From Microbacterium kunmingense (GTDB lineage Bacteria > Actinomycetota > Actinomycetes > Actinomycetales > Microbacteriaceae): a stretch of DNA of 64,000 nt. The notes beneath the pieces are model-generated. The model saw only the letters and a list, made by a program, of their open reading frames with translations. It did no database searches and was not told where the DNA came from. Shown here in pieces: positions 8,731-16,856 of this stretch. A program made the translations under genes and the position numbers. Each line of letters starts with the position of its first letter. Position 1 is the stretch's first letter. The stretch spans positions 236,587-300,586 of the forward strand of contig NZ_JAKNUS010000005.1 of assembly GCF_023155745.1 (NCBI RefSeq), in the 5' to 3' direction.

Positions 8731-8772
8731 GATGTATCTCCTTGTTGGGTGGTTTTATCTGCCGGGCCCGTG

Positions 8773-9288
8773 TCAGGCCGCGGACTCCTGCTTCTCACGC
8801 AGCGCGTCGACCGTGCGAACGGCCTTCGACGGCAGTGCGTTGAAGACGTAGGCCGCCTTGGTCAGCGAGGCCTTCATCGCACCGGCGAGCTTCGCCAGCA
8901 GGACTTCACGGCTCTCGAGATCGGCGAGCTTGTTGACCTCCTCCGCGGTGAGGGGGTTTCCGTCGAAGAATCCGCCCTTGACCACCAGGAGGGGGTGTGC
9001 CTTGGCGAAGGCACGCAGACCCTTCGCGACGGCGACCGGGTCACCGTGCACGAACGCGATGGCCGACGGACCCTTCAGTCCCTCGTCCAGCCCCGTGACC
9101 CCCGCGTTGCCCGCGGCGATCTTGGTCAGCGTGTTCTTCACCACGGCGTATTCCGCATCCTGACGGATGGTGTTGCGAAGCTCCTTGAGCTCGGCAACCG
9201 TCAGGCCGCGGTACTCGGTGAGCAAGACGGCAGTCGAGTCCTCGAATTGCTTCGTGAGCTCGGCGACCGATGCTTCCTTCTGCGCCAT
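8773..9288 (-). CDS. rplJ: 50S ribosomal protein L10
   Basis: A 171-residue L10 beginning [15 protein letters not shown]. The frame stays open upstream, but ATG 9288 is chosen because AAGGAG sits at the right distance and the family starts there. Motifs such as [16 protein letters not shown] are characteristic. L10 binds 23S rRNA and carries the L7/L12 dimers. In bacteria the L10-L12 complex represses its own mRNA by binding the leader; here the leader contains a terminator-like hairpin. In this genome rplJ-rplL is separated from rplK-rplA by nearly 19 kb. Confidence 0.97.
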   Translation of the reverse strand: MAQKEASVAELTKQFEDSTAVLLTEYRGLTVAELKELRNTIRQDAEYAVVKNTLTKIAAGNAGVTGLDEGLKGPSAIAFVHGDPVAVAKGLRAFAKAHPLLVVKGGFFDGNPLTAEEVNKLADLESREVLLAKLAGAMKASLTKAAYVFNALPSKAVRTVDALREKQESAA

Positions 9289-9360
9289 GGCCACTCCTTG
9301 TATCTGTGAGACGCACCGCGGTGGCGGCGCGTCGGCCTGCGACATCCGGTCGTGACGGCA

Positions 9361-9397
9361 AAACAAAACGCTCCGGCGCAAGCGCACGGAGCGTCAT
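9361..9397 (-). promoter_or_regulatory. attenuator hairpin in the rplJ leader
   Basis: On the minus strand GACGCTCCG and CGGAGCGTT form a stem closed by a GC-rich loop and followed directly by TTTTGTTTT, a textbook intrinsic terminator. It lies about 75 nt upstream of rplJ and about 100 nt after the promoter, so it is best read as a transcription attenuator within the L10-type leader RNA. Confidence 0.75.
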
Positions 9398-9501
9398 CCT
9401 GGAAAGGGTTTCGATCGTGACACCTGCGCGGGCCCCTGCGATGCAGTGCTTCGGTCTCGGTGCTCGCGCACCTCGATGACCAGCGGTCTTCGGCTCCGTC
9501 C

Positions 9502-9531
9502 ATGCTACGCCGCGCGCAGACGTCCCGCCAA
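9502..9531 (-). promoter_or_regulatory. rplJL promoter
   Basis: Minus-strand -35 TTGGCG (9531-9526), an 18-nt spacer and -10 TAGCAT (9507-9502). Transcription from here would give a leader of about 205 nt before rplJ. No gene lies between 9289 and 9612; the stretch holds this leader, this promoter and the divergent iron box. Confidence 0.7.
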
Positions 9532-9553
9532 ATCGGCGTCTCCGTCGATCTGG

Positions 9554-9572
9554 TTAGGGTAGCCTTACCATG
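9554..9572 (+). promoter_or_regulatory. IdeR/DtxR iron box
   Basis: TTAGGGTAGCCTTACCATG closely matches the 19-bp iron-box consensus (TTAGGTTAGCCTAACCTAA). It lies 40 nt upstream of the iron-binding lipoprotein start, where iron-loaded IdeR/DtxR would block transcription of the three-gene importer when iron is plentiful. Confidence 0.85.
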
Positions 9573-9612
9573 GCGCTTCCGCCTTTCCCCTGCTCCCCCA
9601 AGGATGTCCTGC

Positions 9613-10650
9613 ATGCCCTCTCGCCGCTCCCCGCTCCTCGTCGCCGCCGTCGGCGTCGTCGTCCTGTCGCTGACGGCGTGCGCCGGACAGACGCCCGCTG
9701 ACCCGGGCATGCCCTCGGACGAGCCTCAGACGCTCACGGTGTACTCCGGCCGGGATGCCGAGCTCATCGACCCGCTCGTGGTCATGTTCGAGGAGCGGTC
9801 GGGAATCGACGTCGAGGTGCGCTACGCCGGGACCACCGAGCTGGCCGCCCAGCTGCTCGAAGAGGGCGATCGCACGCCCGCGCAGGTCTTCATCTCTCAA
9901 GACGCCGGGGCGCTCGGCGCCGTCTCCGACGCCGGCATGTTCGCGACCCTCCCCGATGAGATCACCTCGCTCGTGCCGGCCGAGTACACCTCGTCGGATG
10001 GATCGTGGGTGGGATTGACCGGACGCGCGCGGGTGATCGCCTACGACAGCCAGAAGTACAGCGCTGACCAGGTGCCCGGCGACGTCCTGGCACTCACCGA
10101 GCCCGAATGGGCGGGAAAAGTGGGCATCGTGCCGAGCAACGCCTCCTTCCAGGCGTTCGTCACCGCGCTGCGCGTCAGCGAGGGAGAAGACGTGGCGAGG
10201 GCCTGGCTGGAGGCCCTCGTGGCGGGAGATGCCCCGATCTACGCGAGCAACGGCGAACTGCTCGAGGCCGTCAATTCCGGCGCCGTCGACCTCGGGCTGA
10301 TCAACCACTACTACTGGGCTCGATCGGAGCAGGATCCCGCGACGCTCCGCGCCCAGCTGAAGTTCGGGGACCCCGGCTCGATCTCGGCCCTCGTCAACGT
10401 CACCGGCGTCGGGGTGCTCACCGGGGCAGGTGACTCACCCGAGGCCGCCGCCCTGGTCGAGTTCCTCGTGTCGGAGGAGGCGCAGACGTACTTCCGCGAG
10501 GAGACCTTCGAATACCCGCTCGTCGGTGACCTTCCCGGGCCCGAAGGCGTTCCCGCCCGCGAGGATCTCGGCGCCCCCGACATCGACCTGTCCGATCTCG
10601 CCTCGCTGCAGGAGACGGTGGCGCTGATCACCGAGGCGGGGCTGCTCTGA
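9613..10650 (+). CDS. iron(III) ABC transporter substrate-binding lipoprotein (FbpA-like)
   Basis: A 345-residue periplasmic-binding-protein-like lipoprotein: hydrophobic leader and lipobox LTAC with Cys23, then LTVYSGRDAELIDPL, the typical opening of FbpA/FutA ferric-binding proteins, and paired tyrosines (INHYYWAR) that in this family help coordinate iron. ATG 9613 is preferred over ATG 9604 because AAGGA lies about 8 nt upstream of it, while it abuts the earlier ATG. It is the first gene of an importer operon with a permease and an ATPase, and an IdeR box precedes it, so iron-repressed ferric uptake is well supported. Confidence 0.92.
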   Translation: MPSRRSPLLVAAVGVVVLSLTACAGQTPADPGMPSDEPQTLTVYSGRDAELIDPLVVMFEERSGIDVEVRYAGTTELAAQLLEEGDRTPAQVFISQDAGALGAVSDAGMFATLPDEITSLVPAEYTSSDGSWVGLTGRARVIAYDSQKYSADQVPGDVLALTEPEWAGKVGIVPSNASFQAFVTALRVSEGEDVARAWLEALVAGDAPIYASNGELLEAVNSGAVDLGLINHYYWARSEQDPATLRAQLKFGDPGSISALVNVTGVGVLTGAGDSPEAAALVEFLVSEEAQTYFREETFEYPLVGDLPGPEGVPAREDLGAPDIDLSDLASLQETVALITEAGLL

Positions 10651-12263
10651 CCGCCGCGCCGGTCTTCGCACGTCCGGGGCGACGCTCTCGGACGTCGTCC
10701 CGGCGCGCACCGCTGCCGCTCCTCCTCGTCGCCGGGATCGTCGCGGCATGCGCGGCGGCACCCCTCGTTCAACTCATCGTCCGGGCGGCGTCCGGCGGCG
10801 CCGAGGCGGCGGCTGCGGCACTCCTGCGACCGCGCACCGTCGAGCTGCTGACGAACACGCTGCTCCTCGTGGTTACGGTGAGCGTCGCGGCCCTGCTGCT
10901 GGGGATCGCCCTCGCCGTCGCAGCGGTGCGGGTGCGCCTTCCCGGACGGCGTCTGTGGTGGGTGGCGCTGTGTCTGCCCCTCGCCGTCCCGAGCTTCGTC
11001 GCCGCGTTCGCCTGGACGGCGACGTGGCCGACGGTCGACGGCTTCTGGCCGCTCGTCATCGTCCTCACCCTGTGCACCGTGCCCTATGTGACCCTTCCGG
11101 CGATGGCTGCGCTGTCCAGTGTCGATGACGGCCTCGTGGACGTCGCCCGGACCCTCGGGAGGAGCCGCGCGCGGGTTTTCCTCACCGTTGTGCTCCCGCA
11201 CGTCCTCCCCGCTGCCGCCGCCGGAGCGCTGCTGGTCGCGCTGTACACCCTGTCCGACTTCGGCGCCCCGGCGATCCTCCGGTTCGAGACGCTGACGACC
11301 GGCATCTACGCGCAGTTCAGCAGCGGATTCGACCGCACCCTGGCCGCCACCACCGCTCTACTCCTGGCCGTCGTGGCGGTGTTCTGCGTCGCGGGCGAGC
11401 GCGCCATCCGTCCGCGACCCGCGCGTATCCGGGCGGCGGTGACCTCACGTCCGGCGACCGGGTCAGGTCGCGCAGGCACCACCCTGATCCTGTGCGGACT
11501 CGGTGCGGTCACCGCAGCCGCCGTGGCCTTCCCGCTCGTGGCCCTGGGTATACGGATGCTCAGCAGCGACCGATACTCCTCGTCGCCCACCGACCTCGTC
11601 GGCGCTCTGACCACGACCCTCGGCGTCTCCGCGCTGGCTGCCACCGTCGCCGTGGTCCTCGCGCTGCCGGTCAGCTTGCTGGCGGCTCGCTTCCGCGGCC
11701 CGGTCGTCGCCGGAGTGGAGTCGGTCTCCTACCTCGGGCACGCACTCCCCGGCGTCGTGGTGGCGCTGGCCCTGGTGACCCTGTCGCTGCAGTTCTTCCC
11801 CGGCGCCTACCAGAGCATCCTCGTCCTGCTCGTGGCCTACGCCATCCTGTTCCTGCCCAAGACCGTCGGCGCCTCGCGCACCGCCGTCGCCCAGGTTCCG
11901 CCGGAGCTCGAGGAGGTCTCGCGCTCGCTCGGCCGCGGCCCCGTCCGCACCTGGATGCGGGTGACCCTCCCCGCGGCGCTTCCCGGCATCCTCGCGGGAT
12001 GGGTGCTCGTCGCCACCGCCGTCGCCAAGGAGCTGCCCGCCACGCTCATGCTGCGTCCGATCGGATTCGAAACCCTCGCCACCGAGCTGTGGAGCAAGAC
12101 GTCGCTCGGCGCCTACGGCGCGGCCGCCCCCGTGGGGATGCTCCTCATCGTCGCCGGTGTCGTACCGGCGCTGCTGCTCGCGCGCGGACTGGAGCGCCGA
12201 CGTGGATCGGACAGCACGGCCTCCGCCGACGCCCTCGCCGACACCGTGAGGAGGGAAGCATGA
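10647..12263 (+). CDS. iron ABC transporter permease (FbpB-like), probable CTG start
   Basis: A two-domain permease of about 538 residues with two EAA loops (DVARTLGRSRARVFLTVVLP and EEVSRSLGRGPVRTWMRVTLP), i.e. a fused homodimer-like FbpB. No ATG, GTG or TTG occurs in frame between the preceding gene's stop and GTG 10869, yet the 74 codons before 10869 look coding and encode the expected first membrane helix (LPLLLVAGIVAACAAAPLV). The frame reaches CTG 10647, which overlaps the upstream stop as CTGA, mimicking the usual ATGA/GTGA coupling. I therefore start it there; starting at 10869 would delete the first helix. Its stop overlaps the ATPase start by 4 nt. Confidence 0.85.
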   Translation: MTAAPVFARPGRRSRTSSRRAPLPLLLVAGIVAACAAAPLVQLIVRAASGGAEAAAAALLRPRTVELLTNTLLLVVTVSVAALLLGIALAVAAVRVRLPGRRLWWVALCLPLAVPSFVAAFAWTATWPTVDGFWPLVIVLTLCTVPYVTLPAMAALSSVDDGLVDVARTLGRSRARVFLTVVLPHVLPAAAAGALLVALYTLSDFGAPAILRFETLTTGIYAQFSSGFDRTLAATTALLLAVVAVFCVAGERAIRPRPARIRAAVTSRPATGSGRAGTTLILCGLGAVTAAAVAFPLVALGIRMLSSDRYSSSPTDLVGALTTTLGVSALAATVAVVLALPVSLLAARFRGPVVAGVESVSYLGHALPGVVVALALVTLSLQFFPGAYQSILVLLVAYAILFLPKTVGASRTAVAQVPPELEEVSRSLGRGPVRTWMRVTLPAALPGILAGWVLVATAVAKELPATLMLRPIGFETLATELWSKTSLGAYGAAAPVGMLLIVAGVVPALLLARGLERRRGSDSTASADALADTVRREA

Positions 12264-13291
12264 CGACCCACGTGGAGCAGGTGCGCGCCGCGTACGGGGA
12301 TCGCGAGGTGCTGCACGACGTCGATCTCGACATCGGTCCCGGCGAGCGGGTGAGCGTGCTCGGGCCGTCGGGGAGCGGCAAGTCCACACTGCTGCGCGTC
12401 ATCGCAGGCCTGCATCCCGCGGTCGGCGGACGTGTCGTCATCGACGGCCAGGACGTCACCTCCCTCCCCCCGGAGGCCCGCGGGATCGGACTGGTGCCGC
12501 AGGAGGGCGCGCTGTTCCCGCACCTGGATGTCGCCGCGAACGTCGGCTACGGCATCCGAGGCCTCCGCCTCCGCCACGCGCACCGCGATCCCCGCGTCCG
12601 CGACCTGGTGGAGGTCGTCGGTCTCGGCGACCTCCTGCGCCGCCGCCCCCACGAGCTGTCCGGAGGTCAGCGGCAGCGCGTCGCCGTCGCCCGCGCGCTC
12701 GCGCACGAACCGCGTCTGGTGCTGATGGATGAGCCGTTCAGCGCGCTGGACGCCGGCCTCCGGCAGCAGGTGCGCGACGATGTCACCCAGATCCTGCGCG
12801 ACCGCGGTGTCGGGGTGGCGCTCATCACGCACGATCAGGAGGAGGCGCTCTCGCTCGGCGATCGCGTTGCGGTGATGCGCGACGGCCGGATCGTGCAGCA
12901 CGGCACCCCCCGGGAGGTGTACACCACCCCGGTCGACACGTGGACGGCGCGTTTCCTCGGCGAGGCCCTGGTACTGCCGGCCGTGGCCCGCACCGACCGG
13001 GCCACCTGCGCGCTCGGCGACATCGCGCTCGCGACCCCCGCGCAGGGCACGGTGCAGATCATCCTGCGGCCCGAACAGATCACCCTGGTCGCCGCGTCGA
13101 GCCCGGCCTCGGGCCCCGGCTCGGGAGAGGTGACCCGCGTGCGCTACTTCGGGCATGACGTCCTGGTCGATCTGCGACTGACAGGCGGGACCGGACTGAC
13201 GGTCCGTACCGGTCCCGACATCCACGTCTCCGCCGGTCAACGCGCGGCGATCTCGGTGCACGGCGCCGCGGTTGCGGTCGCCTCCGACTGA
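12260..13291 (+). CDS. iron ABC transporter ATP-binding protein (FbpC-like)
   Basis: A 343-residue ATPase: Walker A GPSGSGKST (35-43), signature LSGGQRQRVA (from 133), Walker B LVLMDEP (153-159), H-loop ITHDQ, and a C-terminal TOBE-like domain of about 110 residues as in FbpC/CysA/PotA importers. ATG 12260 overlaps the permease stop (ATGA). It energises the importer encoded by the two preceding genes. Confidence 0.94.
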   Translation: MTTHVEQVRAAYGDREVLHDVDLDIGPGERVSVLGPSGSGKSTLLRVIAGLHPAVGGRVVIDGQDVTSLPPEARGIGLVPQEGALFPHLDVAANVGYGIRGLRLRHAHRDPRVRDLVEVVGLGDLLRRRPHELSGGQRQRVAVARALAHEPRLVLMDEPFSALDAGLRQQVRDDVTQILRDRGVGVALITHDQEEALSLGDRVAVMRDGRIVQHGTPREVYTTPVDTWTARFLGEALVLPAVARTDRATCALGDIALATPAQGTVQIILRPEQITLVAASSPASGPGSGEVTRVRYFGHDVLVDLRLTGGTGLTVRTGPDIHVSAGQRAAISVHGAAVAVASD

Positions 13292-13355
13292 GCGCACCGC
13301 CCGAGGCGGGTGTCGTGTCCTGCGACCACCGCCACCCCGGGTTACCCTCGAACGC

Positions 13356-14012
13356 GTGACCCCCGAACTCGCCGCCCGCATCGTCGCGGATTCCCGCGAT
13401 CGGGTCGCGTGGGTGCGGGCCCGCTCCCGGGGGATCACGGCGACGGATGTCGCTGCGCTCACCTCAGAGCGCGCCATCCCCCGAGCCGCCGACGCCAAGC
13501 TCATGGGCTCGAACTTCTCCGGCAACGCCTACACCGCTCATGGGCGCATCCGCGAGCCCGAGATCGCCGCGTGGGTCGCCGCGACCCACGGGATCCGGCC
13601 CTCCAGCGCGCTCTTCCACGCCGAGGTCGAGAAGCGCCACCTCGCCACCCCCGACGGCATCGCCGTCGATCCCTCCGGCCGCGTGGTGCTCGCCGAGATC
13701 AAGACGACGAAGAAGGCGTGGCGCAGCATCCCCCGCACCTACCTGCGTCAGGTGTGGTGGCAGCAGCACGTCCTCGGGGCCGAGCGCACGCTCGTGGTCT
13801 GGGAGGAGCACGACGGCTTCGTTCCGGTCGGCGACGAGCCGCGCTGCGCCTGGGTCGACCGCGACGAGGTCGAGATCGGTCGCCTGGTGCGCCTGGCGAC
13901 ATCCCTCATCGACGAGCTGTACCGACGCACGCAGCTGAGCCGGGCAGAGCGGATGCCGCAGCCCGCCGCGCCGCTCGCCCAGCCTTACCGCGCTCTCGCC
14001 CTCGCCGACTGA
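13356..14012 (+). CDS. YqaJ-type (lambda exonuclease fold) nuclease
   Basis: A 218-residue protein with the YqaJ/lambda-exonuclease layout: an early GITATDVAAL segment, a glutamate-bearing helix (HGRIREPEIAAWV), an aspartate in ATPDGIAV, the E-x-K motif AEIKTTKKAW and the helix QVWWQQHVLGA. These are the restriction-endonuclease-fold catalytic elements. YqaJ proteins normally work with a single-strand annealing partner in phage or integrative elements; none is nearby, so its role here is unclear. GTG 13356 lies 7 nt after TACCCT (13343-13348) without a Shine-Dalgarno, suggesting a leaderless mRNA; this is why I reject the longer frame that runs back into the ATPase gene. Confidence 0.85.
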   Translation: MTPELAARIVADSRDRVAWVRARSRGITATDVAALTSERAIPRAADAKLMGSNFSGNAYTAHGRIREPEIAAWVAATHGIRPSSALFHAEVEKRHLATPDGIAVDPSGRVVLAEIKTTKKAWRSIPRTYLRQVWWQQHVLGAERTLVVWEEHDGFVPVGDEPRCAWVDRDEVEIGRLVRLATSLIDELYRRTQLSRAERMPQPAAPLAQPYRALALAD

Positions 14013-14022
14013 TCGCCGGCGG

Positions 14023-14526
14023 TCAGCGCAGCGTCGTGACCATCCGGGTCGTCGCGTCCCAGATGCGCAGTCCCGTGACCTCGCCCACGTGCGGGGACAG
14101 GTCCACCGCCTCGACGGCAGCGCCGAGGTCAGCGAGTCCGACCCGCCGAGCCATCGTCAGGTGCGGAGTCCACCGATCGGATGCGGTGTGCGCGTAGCGC
14201 TCGGCGGCCGGGCCGATCGCGGCGTCCACCCGGCGATGGAACTCCGCCAGCGGCGCGGTGACGACCACCTGCCAGCTGATGACCGCCTGCCCGGGGCGCG
14301 GGAACAGCAGCACGCCGCCCAGGCGCAGGGTGAGCGGAAGCACGTCCGCGAGACCCGACAGCCCGTCGAGGACGGGCGAGTCCCGCACGGCCACGGTGAT
14401 GTGGGGCCGGTTGCTCTCTCCGGTGTGCCGACCGGCGCTCGGCAGCCCGGCGTCGATCAGCCGGCGCCACGCCGCCCGCGCGAGCGCATCGGTCGCGGGG
14501 TCCGGGAGCACCTCGACGCTGATCAC
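14023..14526 (-). CDS. 2'-5' RNA ligase / cyclic phosphodiesterase family protein
   Basis: A 167-residue protein with the two HxT motifs of the 2H phosphoesterase superfamily, RPHITVAV (about residue 45) and TPHLTMARR (about residue 128). These histidines form the active site that handles 2',3'-cyclic or 2'-5' phosphodiester bonds in RNA or nucleotides. GTG 14526 is chosen because GGAGGAG lies just upstream. It is divergent from the MFS exporter and convergent with the YqaJ gene (10-nt gap). The physiological substrate of bacterial members is generally unknown. Confidence 0.85.
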   Translation of the reverse strand: MISVEVLPDPATDALARAAWRRLIDAGLPSAGRHTGESNRPHITVAVRDSPVLDGLSGLADVLPLTLRLGGVLLFPRPGQAVISWQVVVTAPLAEFHRRVDAAIGPAAERYAHTASDRWTPHLTMARRVGLADLGAAVEAVDLSPHVGEVTGLRIWDATTRMVTTLR

Positions 14527-14573
14527 TCCTCCATCCTCCCGCCCACGGCGGCTCGGATGACGCGCTCCTTTTC

Positions 14574-14617
14574 GTTGACATAGATCAACCGTCGGCGTAT
14601 CGTTGATGTAGATCAAC
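14574..14617. promoter_or_regulatory. pair of MarR-type operators
   Basis: Two 16-bp palindromes, GTTGACATAGATCAAC (14574-14589) and GTTGATGTAGATCAAC (14602-14617), 28 bp centre to centre, end 14 nt before the MFS start codon. GTTGA-N6-TCAAC symmetry and location next to an MFS-MarR pair make the co-encoded MarR protein the likely binder. The distal site also abuts the divergent gene's control region. Confidence 0.85.
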
Positions 14618-14631
14618 TTTCAGGAGGACAG

Positions 14632-16308
14632 ATGGCCGCGCCCGCAGACGCCGCACCCGCAGACGCCCGACCCGCTCACCGGCCCGGTGTGGTGAAGGCG
14701 CTCATCGGCCTCCTCCTCGGCATGTTCGTGTCGATGCTCGCCTCGACCGTCGTCTCCACCTCGCTCCCGGTGATCGTCCACGACCTCGACGGCGACCAGG
14801 CCGCCTACACGTGGGTGGTGACCGCGACCCTTCTGACCACCGCCATCTCCACGCCGATCTGGGGAAAGCTCGCCGACCTGTTCGACCGGAAGCTCCTCAT
14901 CCAGATCGCCATCGTCATCTTCGTGCTCGCGACCGCTGCCGCCGGCTTCTCGCAGAACCCCGAGACCCTCATCGCGTTTCGCGCCCTGCAGGGCGTCGGC
15001 GCCGGCGGTCTGGCCGCACTCAGCCAGGTGATCATGGCCGACATCATCAGCCCGCGCGAGCGCGGCCGCTACATGGGTCTGTTCGGAGCGGTCATGGCGG
15101 TGGCCACCATCGGCGGCCCCCTTCTCGGCGGCGTGATCACCGATGCCTTCGGGTGGCGGTGGAACTTCTTCGTCGCCCTCCCCGTCGCCGTCGCCGCCCT
15201 GATCATCCAGCAGCGCACCCTGCACCTGCCGAAGCGGCCGAGCCGCGCGGTGCGGATCGACTACGTCGGGATCGTGCTGCTCAGCGCCGCGGTCTCGCTG
15301 CTGCTGGTATGGGTGACGAACGCCGGCACGTCTTTCGACTGGTGGAGCCTCCCGACCGCGCTGATGGTCGGCGGATCGGCCCTGGCCACGCTTGTCTTCA
15401 TCGTCGCGGAACTGCGCACCCCCGAGCCCCTCATCCCGCTCCGCCTGTTCCGCAGCGCCACGTTCACCCTCGCCGTGATCGCCTCGATCGCGACCGGCAT
15501 CTCGATGTTCGGCACCACCGTCTTCCTCAGTCAGTACATGCAGATGGCACGGGGGGCGACCCCCACCGAGGCGGGCATCATGACGATCCCGATGATCGCG
15601 GGACTCCTCCTGGCATCGGTCATCGTCGGTGCGCTCATCTCGCGTCACGGCCACTGGAAGCCGTACCTCGTCGTCGGCGGCATCCTTCTCACCGCGGGGA
15701 GCGCGCTGCTCTCGACGATCCACTACGACACCCCGTTCGCCCTGGTATCGCTCTACATGTTCCTTCTGGGCGCAGGCGTCGGCATGACCATGCAGAACCT
15801 GGTCCTCGTCGTGCAGAACACCGCCGATCCGCGCGAGATGGGTGTGGCGAGCTCGGGCGTGACCTTCTTCCGAAGCCTCGGCGGCACGATCGGGGTCTCG
15901 GTGATGGGCGCCGCACTCGCGAGCCAGGCGACGACGCTCACCGGGGAGCGCCAGGGTGACATCGCCGCGGCGCTGTCGGATCTCGGCACGCAGGGGGCGA
16001 CGCTCGCGCAGGAGCTGCAGTCGGGCACCATCCCGCAGGTCGCCGCCCTCCCCGAGGCGCTCCGGGTGATCTTCGAGGACATCTACGCCCAGGCGATCGC
16101 GCACTCGTTCCTCATCGCGGTCCCGGTGGCGATCGTCAGTCTCATCGCGATCGTCTTCCTCCCGAACACGCCGCTGAATCGGATGACGACGACCGAGCGC
16201 ATCCACGCCGGCGAAGCCGACCTCGCCACCGTGTCGACGAGCACGGGGATGAACGCCCTCCCGGCCACGGGGCGCACCACAGCCTCACGGGTCGCGCGCC
16301 GGCGGTGA
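14632..16308 (+). CDS. MFS drug exporter, DHA2 (EmrB/QacA) type
   Basis: A 558-residue major facilitator with about 14 hydrophobic segments, the layout of the 14-helix DHA2 family. Motif A-like GKLADLFDRKLL follows helix 2, and motif C-like GAVMAVATIGGPLLGG lies in helix 5. Substrates in the family are lipophilic or cationic drugs, dyes and antibiotics moved by proton antiport. ATG 14632 has GGAGGA upstream. Two MarR-type operators cover the promoter and the downstream gene, overlapping by the GTGA at its end, encodes a MarR repressor, so expression is probably induced by a substrate that displaces the repressor. Confidence 0.93.
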   Translation: MAAPADAAPADARPAHRPGVVKALIGLLLGMFVSMLASTVVSTSLPVIVHDLDGDQAAYTWVVTATLLTTAISTPIWGKLADLFDRKLLIQIAIVIFVLATAAAGFSQNPETLIAFRALQGVGAGGLAALSQVIMADIISPRERGRYMGLFGAVMAVATIGGPLLGGVITDAFGWRWNFFVALPVAVAALIIQQRTLHLPKRPSRAVRIDYVGIVLLSAAVSLLLVWVTNAGTSFDWWSLPTALMVGGSALATLVFIVAELRTPEPLIPLRLFRSATFTLAVIASIATGISMFGTTVFLSQYMQMARGATPTEAGIMTIPMIAGLLLASVIVGALISRHGHWKPYLVVGGILLTAGSALLSTIHYDTPFALVSLYMFLLGAGVGMTMQNLVLVVQNTADPREMGVASSGVTFFRSLGGTIGVSVMGAALASQATTLTGERQGDIAAALSDLGTQGATLAQELQSGTIPQVAALPEALRVIFEDIYAQAIAHSFLIAVPVAIVSLIAIVFLPNTPLNRMTTTERIHAGEADLATVSTSTGMNALPATGRTTASRVARRR

Positions 16309-16331
16309 GGACGACGTTAGTCTCGAAGGCG

Positions 16332-16790
16332 ATGAGCGCCGCACCCGACCCCGACGCCCGCACGGAGGCCGTGCGGGCGCTCGAGGCGGAATTCAGCGGT
16401 CTCATCCATCAGGTGCGCCGGATCGTCAGTGAGAACGCCGAGCGGGTGAGCCCCGGCATGCTGCCCGCCGCTTACAAGGTGTTCACCACGATCGTCCGCC
16501 GCGAACGCGTGACGCAGTCGGAACTCTCCGAGATGCTCGTCGCCGACAAGGGCCAGATCAGTCGCACCGTGCGCGAGCTCGAGGAGCTGGGGCTCATCGG
16601 ACGCGAACCCGATCCCACCGACCGCCGCTCCAGCATCCTCTTCCCCACTCCGTTCGGCCTGGAGCGGCTCGCCAAGGCTCGAGCACCGCAGGAGAGCACG
16701 CTCCTGCACACCCTCGAGGAGTGGTCGATCGACGACATCCAGACCCTCACCCGCCTGCTGCACGCGCTCACCGCACGCGAACGCCCCTGA
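16332..16790 (+). CDS. MarR family repressor of the MFS exporter
   Basis: A MarR winged-helix protein of about 152 residues: recognition region RVTQSELSEMLVADKGQISRTVREL and the wing EPDPTDRRSSILFPT with the conserved D-x-R-S motif. The frame also offers GTG 16305, which overlaps the exporter stop (GTGA) and adds nine residues. I prefer ATG 16332, since TAGTCT lies 8 nt upstream and could start a leaderless mRNA, but both are possible. Co-transcription with the exporter would give a negative feedback loop through the two palindromes at 14574-14617. Confidence 0.9.
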   Translation: MSAAPDPDARTEAVRALEAEFSGLIHQVRRIVSENAERVSPGMLPAAYKVFTTIVRRERVTQSELSEMLVADKGQISRTVRELEELGLIGREPDPTDRRSSILFPTPFGLERLAKARAPQESTLLHTLEEWSIDDIQTLTRLLHALTARERP

Positions 16791-16813
16791 ACCCGTCGCT
16801 TCCGACAGTGGTA

Positions 16814-16850
16814 CCGGGGCCCGCACGCTCCCCCGCCGCGCGGGCCCCGG
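16814..16850. terminator. bidirectional terminator between marR-type gene and isomerase gene
   Basis: Perfect 11-bp stem CCGGGGCCCGC / GCGGGCCCCGG with a 15-nt loop, located in the 66-nt gap between two convergent genes. Confidence 0.8.
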
Positions 16851-16856
16851 AGCTCG

